Source: Gammaproteobacteria bacterium (GTDB lineage: Bacteria; Pseudomonadota; Gammaproteobacteria; Steroidobacterales; Steroidobacteraceae). Taken from it: 38,523 nucleotides of DNA. The position numbers and the translations under genes are program-made. The stretch lies in contig CANIOW010000027.1 of NCBI GenBank assembly GCA_947469285.1, positions 1 to 38,523 of the forward strand, given 5' to 3'. How positions within the stretch are numbered: position 1 is the stretch's first letter; each line of letters begins with the position of its first letter. The notes under the pieces are model-generated. The model worked only from the letters and a program-made list of their open reading frames with translations, ran no database searches and was not told where the DNA came from. Of the stretch, positions 30,770-38,377 are shown piece after piece.

Positions 30770-31381
30770 GTGTTCACTACCGTCCTTTTTTATCTCTTTG
30801 CTGCGGTCCTCGTGGGGGCAGCTGTGGGGGTTGTGGTGGCGCGCAACCCGGTGCACTCGGCCTTGTTCCTGGTGCTGGCGTTCTTTAACAGCGCCGCGCT
30901 GTGGCTGCTGCTGCAGGCGGAGTTTCTGGCCATCGCCTTGGTGCTGGTGTACGTCGGCGCGGTGATGGTGCTGTTCCTGTTCGTGGTGATGATGCTCGAC
31001 GTTAACGTTGCGGCACTCCGCGAGGGCTTTGCCCGTCACGCCCCACTCGGGCTGGTGGTGGCGGGGTTGATGGTGGTCGAAATGTTCCAGGTGCTGTGGG
31101 TGCGCCGCCTCGGCGAGCCGGCACTGCTGGCGCATGCGCAGCCAGCGGCCGTGGAGGCGGGCGTGTCCAACACCAAGGCGCTGGGCACTTTGCTTTATAC
31201 CCAATATGCCTACCCGTTCCAGCTGGCGGCGGTGGTGCTGCTCATTGCCATTGTGGCCGCCATCGCCCTCACCATGCGCAAGCGCCCCGGCTTGAAACTG
31301 CAAGATGTGTCGAAGCAGGTGGCGGTGACCAAGGCCGACCGACTGCGCATCATCAAGGTGGAAGCGGAGAAACGCCCATGA
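30770..31381 (+). CDS. nuoJ: NADH-quinone oxidoreductase subunit J (NuoJ)
   Basis: A membrane subunit (ND6) with five transmembrane helices. Typical segments are [20 protein letters not shown] and [20 protein letters not shown], the latter containing the pi-bulge helix that couples redox to pumping. 203 residues with a polar C-terminal tail. The start is GTG 30770, with no ATG nearby in frame. The stop overlaps the nuoK ATG by 4 bp (ATGA). Confidence 0.95.
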   Translation: MFTTVLFYLFAAVLVGAAVGVVVARNPVHSALFLVLAFFNSAALWLLLQAEFLAIALVLVYVGAVMVLFLFVVMMLDVNVAALREGFARHAPLGLVVAGLMVVEMFQVLWVRRLGEPALLAHAQPAAVEAGVSNTKALGTLLYTQYAYPFQLAAVVLLIAIVAAIALTMRKRPGLKLQDVSKQVAVTKADRLRIIKVEAEKRP

Positions 31382-31701
31382 ACCTGCAGTTACCTCCGGT
31401 GGGCCTTGAGCACTACCTGTTTTTGGCCGGCGTGCTGTTCAGCATCTCGGTGGCGGGCATCTTTCTCAACCGCAAAAATGTCATTTTGCTGCTGATGTGC
31501 ATCGAACTGATGCTGCTGGCGGTGAACTTTAACTTTGTGGCGTTTTCGCACTGGCTCGGCAATCTCGACGGGCAGGTGTTCGTGTTTTTCATCCTGACCG
31601 TGGCCGCGGCTGAAGCCGCTATTGGCCTGGCTATTCTCGTCGTGCTGTTCCGCGAACGCCGGACCATCAACGTCGAGGAACTCGACACCATGCGGGGCTG
31701 A
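31378..31701 (+). CDS. nuoK: NADH-quinone oxidoreductase subunit K (NuoK)
   Basis: A small membrane subunit (ND4L) with three helices. The buried Glu residues of the proton path are visible in [12 protein letters not shown] and in [13 protein letters not shown]. 107 residues; the C-terminus is a short polar tail. It is coupled to nuoJ by the ATGA overlap and followed by nuoL after 6 bp. Confidence 0.96.
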   Translation: MNLQLPPVGLEHYLFLAGVLFSISVAGIFLNRKNVILLLMCIELMLLAVNFNFVAFSHWLGNLDGQVFVFFILTVAAAEAAIGLAILVVLFRERRTINVEELDTMRG

Positions 31702-31707
31702 CCGACC

Positions 31708-33675
31708 ATGCAGGCGACTTACCTCACCATTATTCTCGCGCCGTTGGTGGCCGCAGCCCTCGCCGGTCTTGCCGGTCGGTTGATCGGCCGGATCGGCGCG
31801 CACACGGTCACCATACTCGGAGTGGGCCTCAGCTGCGTCTTGTCAGTGGGCGTGCTCAAAGGCTTTGTCGACGGAACGGCCACGCCCTTTAACGGCCCGC
31901 TGTATACCTGGCTGGTCACCGACGGCGTGCACATGCAGATCGGCCTGCTGGTGGACCAGCTCACCGCCATGATGATGGTGGTGGTCACCTTCGTGTCGTT
32001 GATGGTGCATATCTACACCATCGGCTATATGCACGAAGACCCAGGCTACCAGCGCTTCTTTAGTTACATCTCACTGTTCACTTTCTCCATGCTCATGCTG
32101 GTGATGTCGAACAACTTTTTGCAGCTGTTCTTTGGCTGGGAGGCGGTGGGTCTGGTGTCCTACCTGCTGATCGGCTTCTGGTACACCCGGCCCACGGCCA
32201 TCTTCGCCAACATGAAGGCGTTTTTGGTGAACCGCGTGGGCGACTTTGGCTTCTTGCTGGGCATTGCAGTGTTGTTTCACTTTACCGGCACGCTGGACTA
32301 CGCCGAGGTGTTCGCCAAGGCCGATTATATTGCCGGGCAGTCGGTGCAGTTCGTCAGTGGTGAAACCTGGAACGCCATGACCGTGGCTTGTATCTTGCTG
32401 TTCGTGGGCGCCATGGGTAAGAGCGCCCAGGTGCCGCTGCATGTCTGGCTTCCCGATTCCATGGAAGGCCCCACGCCCATCTCGGCGCTCATTCATGCCG
32501 CCACCATGGTGACCGCGGGCATCTTCATGGTGGCGCGCATGTCGCCGCTGTTCGAGCTGTCCACTACCGCGCTGTCGTTTGTGATCGTCATTGGCGCCAC
32601 CACGGCGCTGTTCATGGGTTTCCTGGGGTTGGTAAACAACGACATCAAGCGGGTGGTGGCGTACTCCACGCTGTCCCAGCTGGGCTACATGACCGTGGCG
32701 CTGGGCGCCAGTGCCTATGCGGCCGGGGTGTTCCACCTGATGACGCATGCCTTCTTCAAGGCGCTGCTGTTCCTCGCCGCGGGCTCCGTCATCATGGCCA
32801 TGCACCACGAGCAGGACATGCGCAACATGGGCGGGCTGCGTAAGTACCTGCCCATCACCTACTGGACTTGCTTGCTCGGGTCGCTGGCGCTCATCGGTTT
32901 TCCGGGGTTCTCAGGCTTCTTCTCCAAGGACGCGCTCATCGAGGCGGTTCACTTGGCCGCAGAGAAAGGCCAGGTGGCCGGTGCCGGCTACGCCTACTTC
33001 TGTGTCCTGGCGGGGGTGTTCATCACGGCGCTGTACAGCTTCCGTCTGGTGTTCATGACGTTCCATGGTCAAGAGCGCATGGACGAGCATACCCGCGAGC
33101 ACCTGCATGAAAGCCCGTGGGTGGTCACCGTGCCACTGGTCCTGCTGGCCATTCCGTCGGTGGTGATCGGCTGGTTCACCGTCGGCCCCATGGTGTTCGG
33201 CCACTGGTTCGGCGGTTCCCTGCACGTAGCCGAGGCCCATGATGTGCTCGGTGAACTCTCGGGCGAGTTCCACGGCCCTGGCAGTTTCGTGGTTCATGCC
33301 TTTAGCGGCCCGGCGGTGTACCTGGCGCTGGCCGGTGTGGCCACGGCCTGGTTCTTATTCTTGAAACGCCCCGACCTGCCGGCGGCGCTGCGCGTCAAGT
33401 TGAGCGGGTTGGTGCGGGTGCTGGAAAACAAGTACTACTTTGACTGGTTCAACGAGCATGTCCTGGCCGCTGGTGCCAAGGCCATCGGCCGCATCTTCTG
33501 GAAGGGCGGCGATGAAATGCTCATTGACGGCGCGCTGGTGAACGGCTCGGCGCGAACGGTGGGCTGGCTGTCGGGAGTGGCGCGCCACCTGCAGTCTGGT
33601 CTGGTGTCTCATTACGCGTTCGCGATGATCATCGGTTTGTCGGCGCTCGTCGCTTACACGCTGCTGCACGGCTGA
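31708..33675 (+). CDS. nuoL: NADH-quinone oxidoreductase subunit L (NuoL)
   Basis: The distal antiporter-like proton-pumping subunit (ND5). Conserved core: FFGWEAVGLVSYLLIGFWYT with the key Glu, GKSAQVPLHVWLPDSMEGPT followed by PISALIHAATMVTAG with the Lys and His channel residues, and the discontinuous helix region FHLMTHAFFKALLFLAAGSV. The C-terminal part (about 560-655) is the lateral amphipathic helix plus the last membrane segment that clamps NuoM and NuoN. 655 residues. Confidence 0.97.
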   Translation: MQATYLTIILAPLVAAALAGLAGRLIGRIGAHTVTILGVGLSCVLSVGVLKGFVDGTATPFNGPLYTWLVTDGVHMQIGLLVDQLTAMMMVVVTFVSLMVHIYTIGYMHEDPGYQRFFSYISLFTFSMLMLVMSNNFLQLFFGWEAVGLVSYLLIGFWYTRPTAIFANMKAFLVNRVGDFGFLLGIAVLFHFTGTLDYAEVFAKADYIAGQSVQFVSGETWNAMTVACILLFVGAMGKSAQVPLHVWLPDSMEGPTPISALIHAATMVTAGIFMVARMSPLFELSTTALSFVIVIGATTALFMGFLGLVNNDIKRVVAYSTLSQLGYMTVALGASAYAAGVFHLMTHAFFKALLFLAAGSVIMAMHHEQDMRNMGGLRKYLPITYWTCLLGSLALIGFPGFSGFFSKDALIEAVHLAAEKGQVAGAGYAYFCVLAGVFITALYSFRLVFMTFHGQERMDEHTREHLHESPWVVTVPLVLLAIPSVVIGWFTVGPMVFGHWFGGSLHVAEAHDVLGELSGEFHGPGSFVVHAFSGPAVYLALAGVATAWFLFLKRPDLPAALRVKLSGLVRVLENKYYFDWFNEHVLAAGAKAIGRIFWKGGDEMLIDGALVNGSARTVGWLSGVARHLQSGLVSHYAFAMIIGLSALVAYTLLHG

Positions 33676-33699
33676 GCGGAAAGGTAGAGGAAACGCAAG

Positions 33700-35247
33700 A
33701 TGTTGCCCGGTGTGCCCCTGCTCAGTTTCATTATCTGGTTACCCGTGTTCGCGGGGCTGGTGTGTTTATTCATTGGTGACAAGAGCCCGCGCGCTGGGCG
33801 CTGGGTGGCCATGGTGGCCACACTCACGACGTTTGCGCTCAGCCTGCCGCTGTGGGCAGACTTCGACCGCTCCACAGCGGCCATGCAGTTTGTGGAGCGT
33901 CTGCCGTGGATTGGCGCCATCAATGCCTGGTACCACCTGGGTATCGACGGGTTTTCACTGCCGCTGATTGTGCTCACCACGTTCATTACCCCGTTAGTGG
34001 TGGTGGCCGGCTGGCGCGTTATCGAAGACCGGCCAGCCCAGTACATGGCCGCATTCTTGATGCTCGAAGGCCTGATGATCGGCGTGTTCGCGGCGCTCGA
34101 TGGCATGCTGTTCTACGTGTTCTGGGAAGCCATGCTCATTCCCATGTTCCTGATCATCGGCATCTGGGGCGGGGCACGGCGTGTCTACGCCACCATCAAG
34201 TTCTTCCTCTACACGTTTTTGGGCTCGGTGCTGATGCTGGTGGCTTTGGTCTACCTGTACCTGAAGACCGGCACCTACGACCTGCAGGACTTCTACGCCG
34301 TGCAGCTGACCCACACGGAACAGCTGTGTATCTTCTTGGCGTTCTTTGCCGCGTTTGCGGTCAAGATTCCGATGGTGCCGGTCCACACCTGGTTACCGGA
34401 CGCGCATGTGGAAGCGCCTACCGGTGGTTCGGTTATTTTGGCGGCGATTATGCTGAAACTGGGCGGCTATGGCTTCATCCGTTTCGCCCTGCCCATCACC
34501 CCCGACGCTGCGGCGGAACTCGACTGGCTGGTGATTAGCCTGTCGTTGGTGGCCGTGGCCTACATCGGCTTGGTGGCGCTGGTGCAGCAGGACATGAAGA
34601 AGCTCATCGCCTATTCCTCCATCGCTCACATGGGGTTTGTGACCCTCGGGCTGTTCCTCACCTGGGGCATCTTCCGCAATACGGGGTCTCTGGAAGGGGC
34701 GGGCACCGCCATCAACGGGGCCATGATCCAAATGGTTTCTCACGGCCTGATTTCGGGCGCCATGTTTCTGTGTGTCGGTGTGATGTACGACCGCTTGCAT
34801 ACCCGCGAGATCTCGGCCTACGGAGGTGTCATTAACACCATGCCGAAGTTCGGGGCGTTCATGGTGCTGTTTGCCATGGCCAATGCCGGCCTGCCGGGTA
34901 CGTCGGGGTTTGTCGGCGAGTTCCTGGTCATTCTCGCTAGCTACAAGGCCAATTTCTGGTTTGCGTTTGTTGCCGCGCTCACCCTTATTTTCGGCGCTGC
35001 CTACACGCTGTGGCTGGTGAAACGCGTCATTTTTGGCGAGGTCGGTAACGACAGCGTCGGCGCCATGAAAGACCTTAGTCCCCGTGAATTTTCGGTGCTC
35101 GGCATTCTGGCGGTGGCGGTGTTGGCGCTAGGCGTCTATCCCAAGCCACTGACCGATGTGATGGCCCCCAGCGTCCAGCTGCTGGTGCAGCAAATGACGA
35201 CGACCAAGCTCCCGACGAGCCTGTCGCCGATGGAGAACGCGGAATGA
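33700..35247 (+). CDS. nuoM: NADH-quinone oxidoreductase subunit M (NuoM)
   Basis: The middle antiporter-like proton-pumping subunit (ND4). The key Glu lies in FYVFWEAMLIPMFLIIGIWG and the Lys in AVKIPMVPVHTWLPDAHVEA; SYSSIAHMGF-type and VSHGLISGAMFLCVGVMYDR segments follow. 515 residues, about fourteen helices. ATG 33700 follows AGAGGAAA. The stop overlaps the nuoN ATG by 4 bp. Confidence 0.97.
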   Translation: MLPGVPLLSFIIWLPVFAGLVCLFIGDKSPRAGRWVAMVATLTTFALSLPLWADFDRSTAAMQFVERLPWIGAINAWYHLGIDGFSLPLIVLTTFITPLVVVAGWRVIEDRPAQYMAAFLMLEGLMIGVFAALDGMLFYVFWEAMLIPMFLIIGIWGGARRVYATIKFFLYTFLGSVLMLVALVYLYLKTGTYDLQDFYAVQLTHTEQLCIFLAFFAAFAVKIPMVPVHTWLPDAHVEAPTGGSVILAAIMLKLGGYGFIRFALPITPDAAAELDWLVISLSLVAVAYIGLVALVQQDMKKLIAYSSIAHMGFVTLGLFLTWGIFRNTGSLEGAGTAINGAMIQMVSHGLISGAMFLCVGVMYDRLHTREISAYGGVINTMPKFGAFMVLFAMANAGLPGTSGFVGEFLVILASYKANFWFAFVAALTLIFGAAYTLWLVKRVIFGEVGNDSVGAMKDLSPREFSVLGILAVAVLALGVYPKPLTDVMAPSVQLLVQQMTTTKLPTSLSPMENAE

Positions 35248-36698
35248 TTCCCACAAGCCTGGCTGACTTCGCCATCGCGGCTCCGGAAGTGACGCTGCTG
35301 GGCGTGGCTTGCGTGGTGCTCCTGCTGGATCTGTTCATCGGGGAATCGCGCCGCGGTTGGACGTTTCTGGCGACGCTGCTAGGTTTGGCACTCACGGCGT
35401 TCGTGACGCTCTACTGTGCTCCGGCAGACCGTACCGTGGCCCTCGGCGGGCTGTATGTCGCGGATGCCGTAGCGACGGTGATTAAATTTGCGGCCATCGC
35501 CACCATGGCGGTGGTGCTGCTGTATTCGCGCGACTATCTGTCGGCGCGCGGCTTGCTGCAGGGCGAATACTTGGTGTTGGCGCTGTTTGTGCTGCTCGGT
35601 GTCATGGTGATGGCCTCTGCCAGCAGTCTGCTCAGCATGTATATGGGCATTGAGATCATGGCGCTGTCCGCCTATGGGCTCGTGGCCTTCGACCGCGAAA
35701 ACCCCATCGCGGCTGAAAGTGCCATGAAATATTTTGTGCTCGGCGCTATCGCCTCCGGGACTTTGCTTTACGGCATTTCCATTCTTTATGGGGTCACGGG
35801 TTCCTTTGACCTGAATGCCGTTCAGGCGGGTCTGGAACGCGAAGTCTTTTTCGGCGGCCGGCACATTGGGCTGCTGTTCGGGTTGGCCTTTATTATCGTG
35901 GGCGTCGCCTTTAAATTTGGCGCGGTGCCGTTCCATATGTGGGTGCCTGACGTGTATCACGGCGCACCGACCAGCGTGACCTTGATGCTCGGTTCCGTGC
36001 CCAAGTTGGCTTCGTTCGCGCTGGCTTGGCGCGTGCTGGCCGAAGGCCTTGGGCCGCTGTCCCATGAATGGCATGACATGCTGGTGGTGCTGTCGGTGCT
36101 GTCCATGGTCATCGGCAATATTGTGGCCATCTCACAGACCAATCTGAAACGGATGCTGGCTTACAGCACTATTTCCCATGTCGGCTTTATTTTGCTGGGC
36201 ATCCTCACCGCCAACGCCGAGGGATATACCGCTGCGCTGTACTACACGCTCACCTACGTCATCATGGCGGCCGCGTCGTTCGGCATGATCCTGCTGTTGT
36301 CCCGACAAGGCTTCGAGGCGGACCGCATCGAAGACTTCAAGGGGCTGGCACAGCGCAGTCCTTGGTTCGCCTGGATGATGCTGATGGTGATGATGAGCAC
36401 AGCCGGCGTGCCGCCGTTTGTTGGGTTCTTCGCCAAGCTGTATGTCATTCAAGCAGTGCTGAACGCTGGCATGGTGTGGCTGGCGCTGGTGGCCGTGTTG
36501 GCGAGCGTGGTAGGGGCGTACTACTACCTGCGCATCGTCAAGGTTATGTTCTTCGACGCCCCGGCAGAGCGAGCGCCCGCGCTTGGTGGCAGCCCGGCGT
36601 TTCGCATGGTGCTCAGTGCCAATTCGCTGGCCGTGCTGGGCCTGGGCGTGGTCAACGGGCCGCTGATCGCGCTTTGTCAGCAGGTTATCCCGCACTGA
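35244..36698 (+). CDS. nuoN: NADH-quinone oxidoreductase subunit N (NuoN)
   Basis: The proximal antiporter-like proton-pumping subunit (ND2). Conserved segments are SMYMGIEIMALSAYGLVAFD with the Glu, AFKFGAVPFHMWVPDVYHGA with the Lys-containing helix, and LKRMLAYSTISHVGFILLG. 484 residues. It is the last gene of the nuo operon (nuoA to nuoN, all fourteen present and separate). No clear terminator follows; the tRNA-fMet promoter begins 40 bp later. Confidence 0.97.
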   Translation: MIPTSLADFAIAAPEVTLLGVACVVLLLDLFIGESRRGWTFLATLLGLALTAFVTLYCAPADRTVALGGLYVADAVATVIKFAAIATMAVVLLYSRDYLSARGLLQGEYLVLALFVLLGVMVMASASSLLSMYMGIEIMALSAYGLVAFDRENPIAAESAMKYFVLGAIASGTLLYGISILYGVTGSFDLNAVQAGLEREVFFGGRHIGLLFGLAFIIVGVAFKFGAVPFHMWVPDVYHGAPTSVTLMLGSVPKLASFALAWRVLAEGLGPLSHEWHDMLVVLSVLSMVIGNIVAISQTNLKRMLAYSTISHVGFILLGILTANAEGYTAALYYTLTYVIMAAASFGMILLLSRQGFEADRIEDFKGLAQRSPWFAWMMLMVMMSTAGVPPFVGFFAKLYVIQAVLNAGMVWLALVAVLASVVGAYYYLRIVKVMFFDAPAERAPALGGSPAFRMVLSANSLAVLGLGVVNGPLIALCQQVIPH

Positions 36699-36737
36699 AA
36701 CGCCGCTGGCCAAATGCCGGGCGAGGGCGCCTGTTCA

Positions 36738-36766
36738 TTGACAGCAGGCGCTCTTGGTCGTATATT
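36738..36766 (+). promoter_or_regulatory. Strong sigma-70 promoter for tRNA-fMet
   Basis: Perfect -35 TTGACA (36738-36743), spacer exactly 17 bp, -10 TATATT (36761-36766, 5 of 6). The start would be near 36773, about 6 nt before the mature tRNA. The best promoter match in the window, as expected for a stable RNA gene. Confidence 0.88.
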
Positions 36767-36778
36767 GTTCGGATCCGG

Positions 36779-36855
36779 TGCGGGGTGGAGCAGTCTGGCA
36801 GCTCGTCGGGCTCATAACCCGAAGGTCGCAGGTTCAAATCCTGCCCCCGCTACCA
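36779..36855 (+). tRNA. Initiator tRNA-fMet (anticodon CAT)
   Basis: A 77-nt tRNA with encoded CCA (36853-36855) and anticodon CAT (36813-36815). Initiator hallmarks: the anticodon stem has three stacked G:C pairs (TCGGG / CCCGA), the D stem is GAGC/GCTC with an A11:U24 pair, and the first base pair of the acceptor stem is a mismatch. Here that mismatch is U1-U72, whereas E. coli has C1-A72. It carries its own promoter and terminator. Confidence 0.95.
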
Positions 36856-36877
36856 ACTCCTTCAGGGAGTTACGAAG

Positions 36878-36906
36878 GCCCGCTTAAGCGGGCGTTTTCG
36901 TTTTTG
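36878..36906 (+). terminator. Rho-independent terminator after tRNA-fMet
   Basis: A perfect 16-bp palindrome GCCCGCTTAAGCGGGC (36878-36893), followed by GTTTTCGTTTTT. A smaller hairpin AACTCC-TTCAG-GGAGTT immediately follows the tRNA CCA end and may help 3' processing. Confidence 0.85.
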
Positions 36907-36986
36907 GGGTCCGTGGCATCGGTCTGCGATTAGCGCGGCCGGCTCAATACCTTTCTTAGAGACACCGCCTGCGCTTACCATGCGCC

Positions 36987-37562
36987 ATGGGCTTTCGTTT
37001 TCGCCGCTCTGTTCGTTTGTTGCCTGGCATTCGCCTGAACTTCGGTATGCGTGGTGTGAGCACCAGCCTCGGCGGTCGCGGTTTTACCCTGAACTTTGGT
37101 AAACGCGGCATTCGCACTACTGTCGGCATTCCCGGTACGGGTATTTCCTACAGCGAGATGCTCACGGGTAATACTGCCAGCGACCTGGGCGTCGCGAAGG
37201 CCACGCCGCCCGCCACGGGCAGTTCTGTCGGTTGTGGCACCTTGCTTGTCATCGTGAGCGGCGTCTTCGTGGTGGCGCGGCTGGTAGGCGGGCCCATGGA
37301 TACCCGCAACAGCGAGGCAGTCGCAAGCAGTGCCCCAGCATCTGGCGTGATGACACTGCCAACGGCCACCGTCACGGCCAAAGCCCTGAAGTGCCGCGCT
37401 GCGCCAAATAGCCACGCGCAGGTCCTACGCCGGCTATTGCGCGACACCACCGTGCAACGCCTCAACGAGCAAGCCGGTTGGGTGCAGATTAGTGGCGAGA
37501 CTGCGGGAGGAACCGCCGCCGAGAGTTGCTGGGTGGCGAAGCGTTTCTTGCATTACACCTAG
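36987..37562 (+). CDS. DUF4236 domain protein with transmembrane segment and C-terminal SH3-like domain
   Basis: A 191-residue protein of unknown function. The N-terminal 55 residues are a DUF4236 domain with its repeated pattern: GFRFRRSVRLLPGIRLNFG, VSTSLGGRGFTLNFGKRG, TTVGIPGTGISY. A polar linker leads to a single hydrophobic segment (about 84-101, GTLLVIVSGVFVVARLVG). After a Ser/Ala linker, residues 127-191 look like a bacterial SH3 domain: VTAKALKCRAAPN, then VLRRLLRDTTVQRL, then GWVQISG, with tryptophans 165 and 182 and Cys136/Cys181. ATG 36987 has no strong Shine-Dalgarno. Base composition is closer to the backbone than that of the next gene. The DUF4236 call is fairly sure; the SH3 call is by pattern. 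Confidence 0.82.
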   Translation: MGFRFRRSVRLLPGIRLNFGMRGVSTSLGGRGFTLNFGKRGIRTTVGIPGTGISYSEMLTGNTASDLGVAKATPPATGSSVGCGTLLVIVSGVFVVARLVGGPMDTRNSEAVASSAPASGVMTLPTATVTAKALKCRAAPNSHAQVLRRLLRDTTVQRLNEQAGWVQISGETAGGTAAESCWVAKRFLHYT

Positions 37563-37747
37563 GTTCATCTGCCGCTCATGTTCCGCGGCAAGTTCATTCC
37601 GGGGTGACTCATGAGAACGAGCACTACCTAGTGGATCTCTGCTCGGCCGCGGGCACCAGAGAACTGGACCAGTTAAAGTAGGTCGGTCAAAGGATTGCCA
37701 TTTCGAGCGAGTTTTGCAAATCCTAGTTAGTCAGAAAGGATGTCAAA
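37563..37747. other. Intergenic region with small palindromes before the DUF3237 gene
   Basis: A 185-bp gap. It contains an inverted repeat TGCCGC/GCGGCA (37570-37590), possibly the end of the upstream transcript though without a T-run. Two perfect short palindromes follow: CACTA-CC-TAGTG (37622-37633) and AACTGG-A-CCAGTT (37662-37674). Either could be an operator. No convincing -35/-10 pair is seen. The last part is clearly more AT-rich than the nuo region. Confidence 0.4.
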
Positions 37748-38203
37748 ATGATTCAAACACGGCCTATCTTTCAAATCACGCTCACCGTTTTATCCGTCAC
37801 TGATCTAGGGCAAACGCCGATGGGGGGGCGCAAAATTGCGCAGGTCAGTGCTGGTGAATTCTCGGGAGAGCGTTTACGCGGAAAAGTCATGGCTGCCCCT
37901 GGAGGAGACTGGTTGCTACTGCGTCCAGATGGCGTGTTGATGCTGGATGTGCGCTTGACTTTAGAAACCGACGATGGTCATCACATTTATATGTCTTACA
38001 GAGGGCTGCGCCATGGGCCTAAAGATGTCATTGACCAATTAAACAAAGGTCAGAACGTCGACCCTGCACTCTATTACTTCCGCATGACCACTACATTTGA
38101 AACTTCTAGCGAAAAGTATGGGTGGCTCAATCGCATCATCGCGGTTGCTACAGGACGTCGCGAAAGCACAGGTCCTATTTACGACGTGTACGAAGTTTTA
38201 TAA
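37748..38203 (+). CDS. DUF3237 domain-containing protein
   Basis: A 151-residue protein of unknown function. It matches the DUF3237 (UPF0311) pattern: GEFSGERLRGKVMAAPGGDW (36-55), RPDGVLMLDVRLTLETDDG (59-77), IYMSYRGLRHGP (80-91), YYFRMTTTFETSSEKYGWLN (109-128). The fold is likely a single-domain beta-barrel and no signal peptide is seen. ATG 37748 follows AAAGGA at 37734-37739. Codon use is less GC-rich than in the backbone (positions 38041-38100 are 27/60 G+C by hand count), suggesting recent acquisition. Its stop is in the same frame as the IalB-like fragment that follows directly. Confidence 0.85.
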   Translation: MIQTRPIFQITLTVLSVTDLGQTPMGGRKIAQVSAGEFSGERLRGKVMAAPGGDWLLLRPDGVLMLDVRLTLETDDGHHIYMSYRGLRHGPKDVIDQLNKGQNVDPALYYFRMTTTFETSSEKYGWLNRIIAVATGRRESTGPIYDVYEVL

Positions 38204-38365
38204 GTTAATGCCGAGACCGCTACTGCCCTGGCCATTGCGCTAGGTTGGCGCCGCTGCATTCCCGCTGGCTGCTTTGCGGATGCAACGCCTGCCGGTGCGG
38301 TGTCCACGGCTTGGGTCACCCAGACCGTGGCAGGTCGCATGACGTTCAAGGATGGAAACGGGTAA
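38204..38365 (+). pseudogene. 5'-truncated fragment resembling IalB (invasion-associated locus B) family
   Basis: Directly after the DUF3237 stop, in the same frame, 53 codons read as VNAETATALAIALGWRRC, IPAGCFADATPAGAVSTA, WVTQTVAGRMTFKDGNG, then TAA (38363-38365). The central GWRRCIPAGCFAD with two Cys and the later GRMTFKDGNG resemble the C-terminal half of IalB-family periplasmic proteins. There is no start codon, signal peptide or N-terminal half, and the usual last 20 or so residues are missing. It therefore looks like a remnant left by rearrangement, possibly by the IS element that begins just downstream. The family call is by motif memory only. Confidence 0.5.
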
Positions 38366-38377
38366 GCTGTCAGAGGT

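Noticed and set aside
30086-31303. A 405-codon antisense frame over nuoH/nuoI/nuoJ
   Set aside because: Same reason: it crosses three real genes and has no recognisable features.
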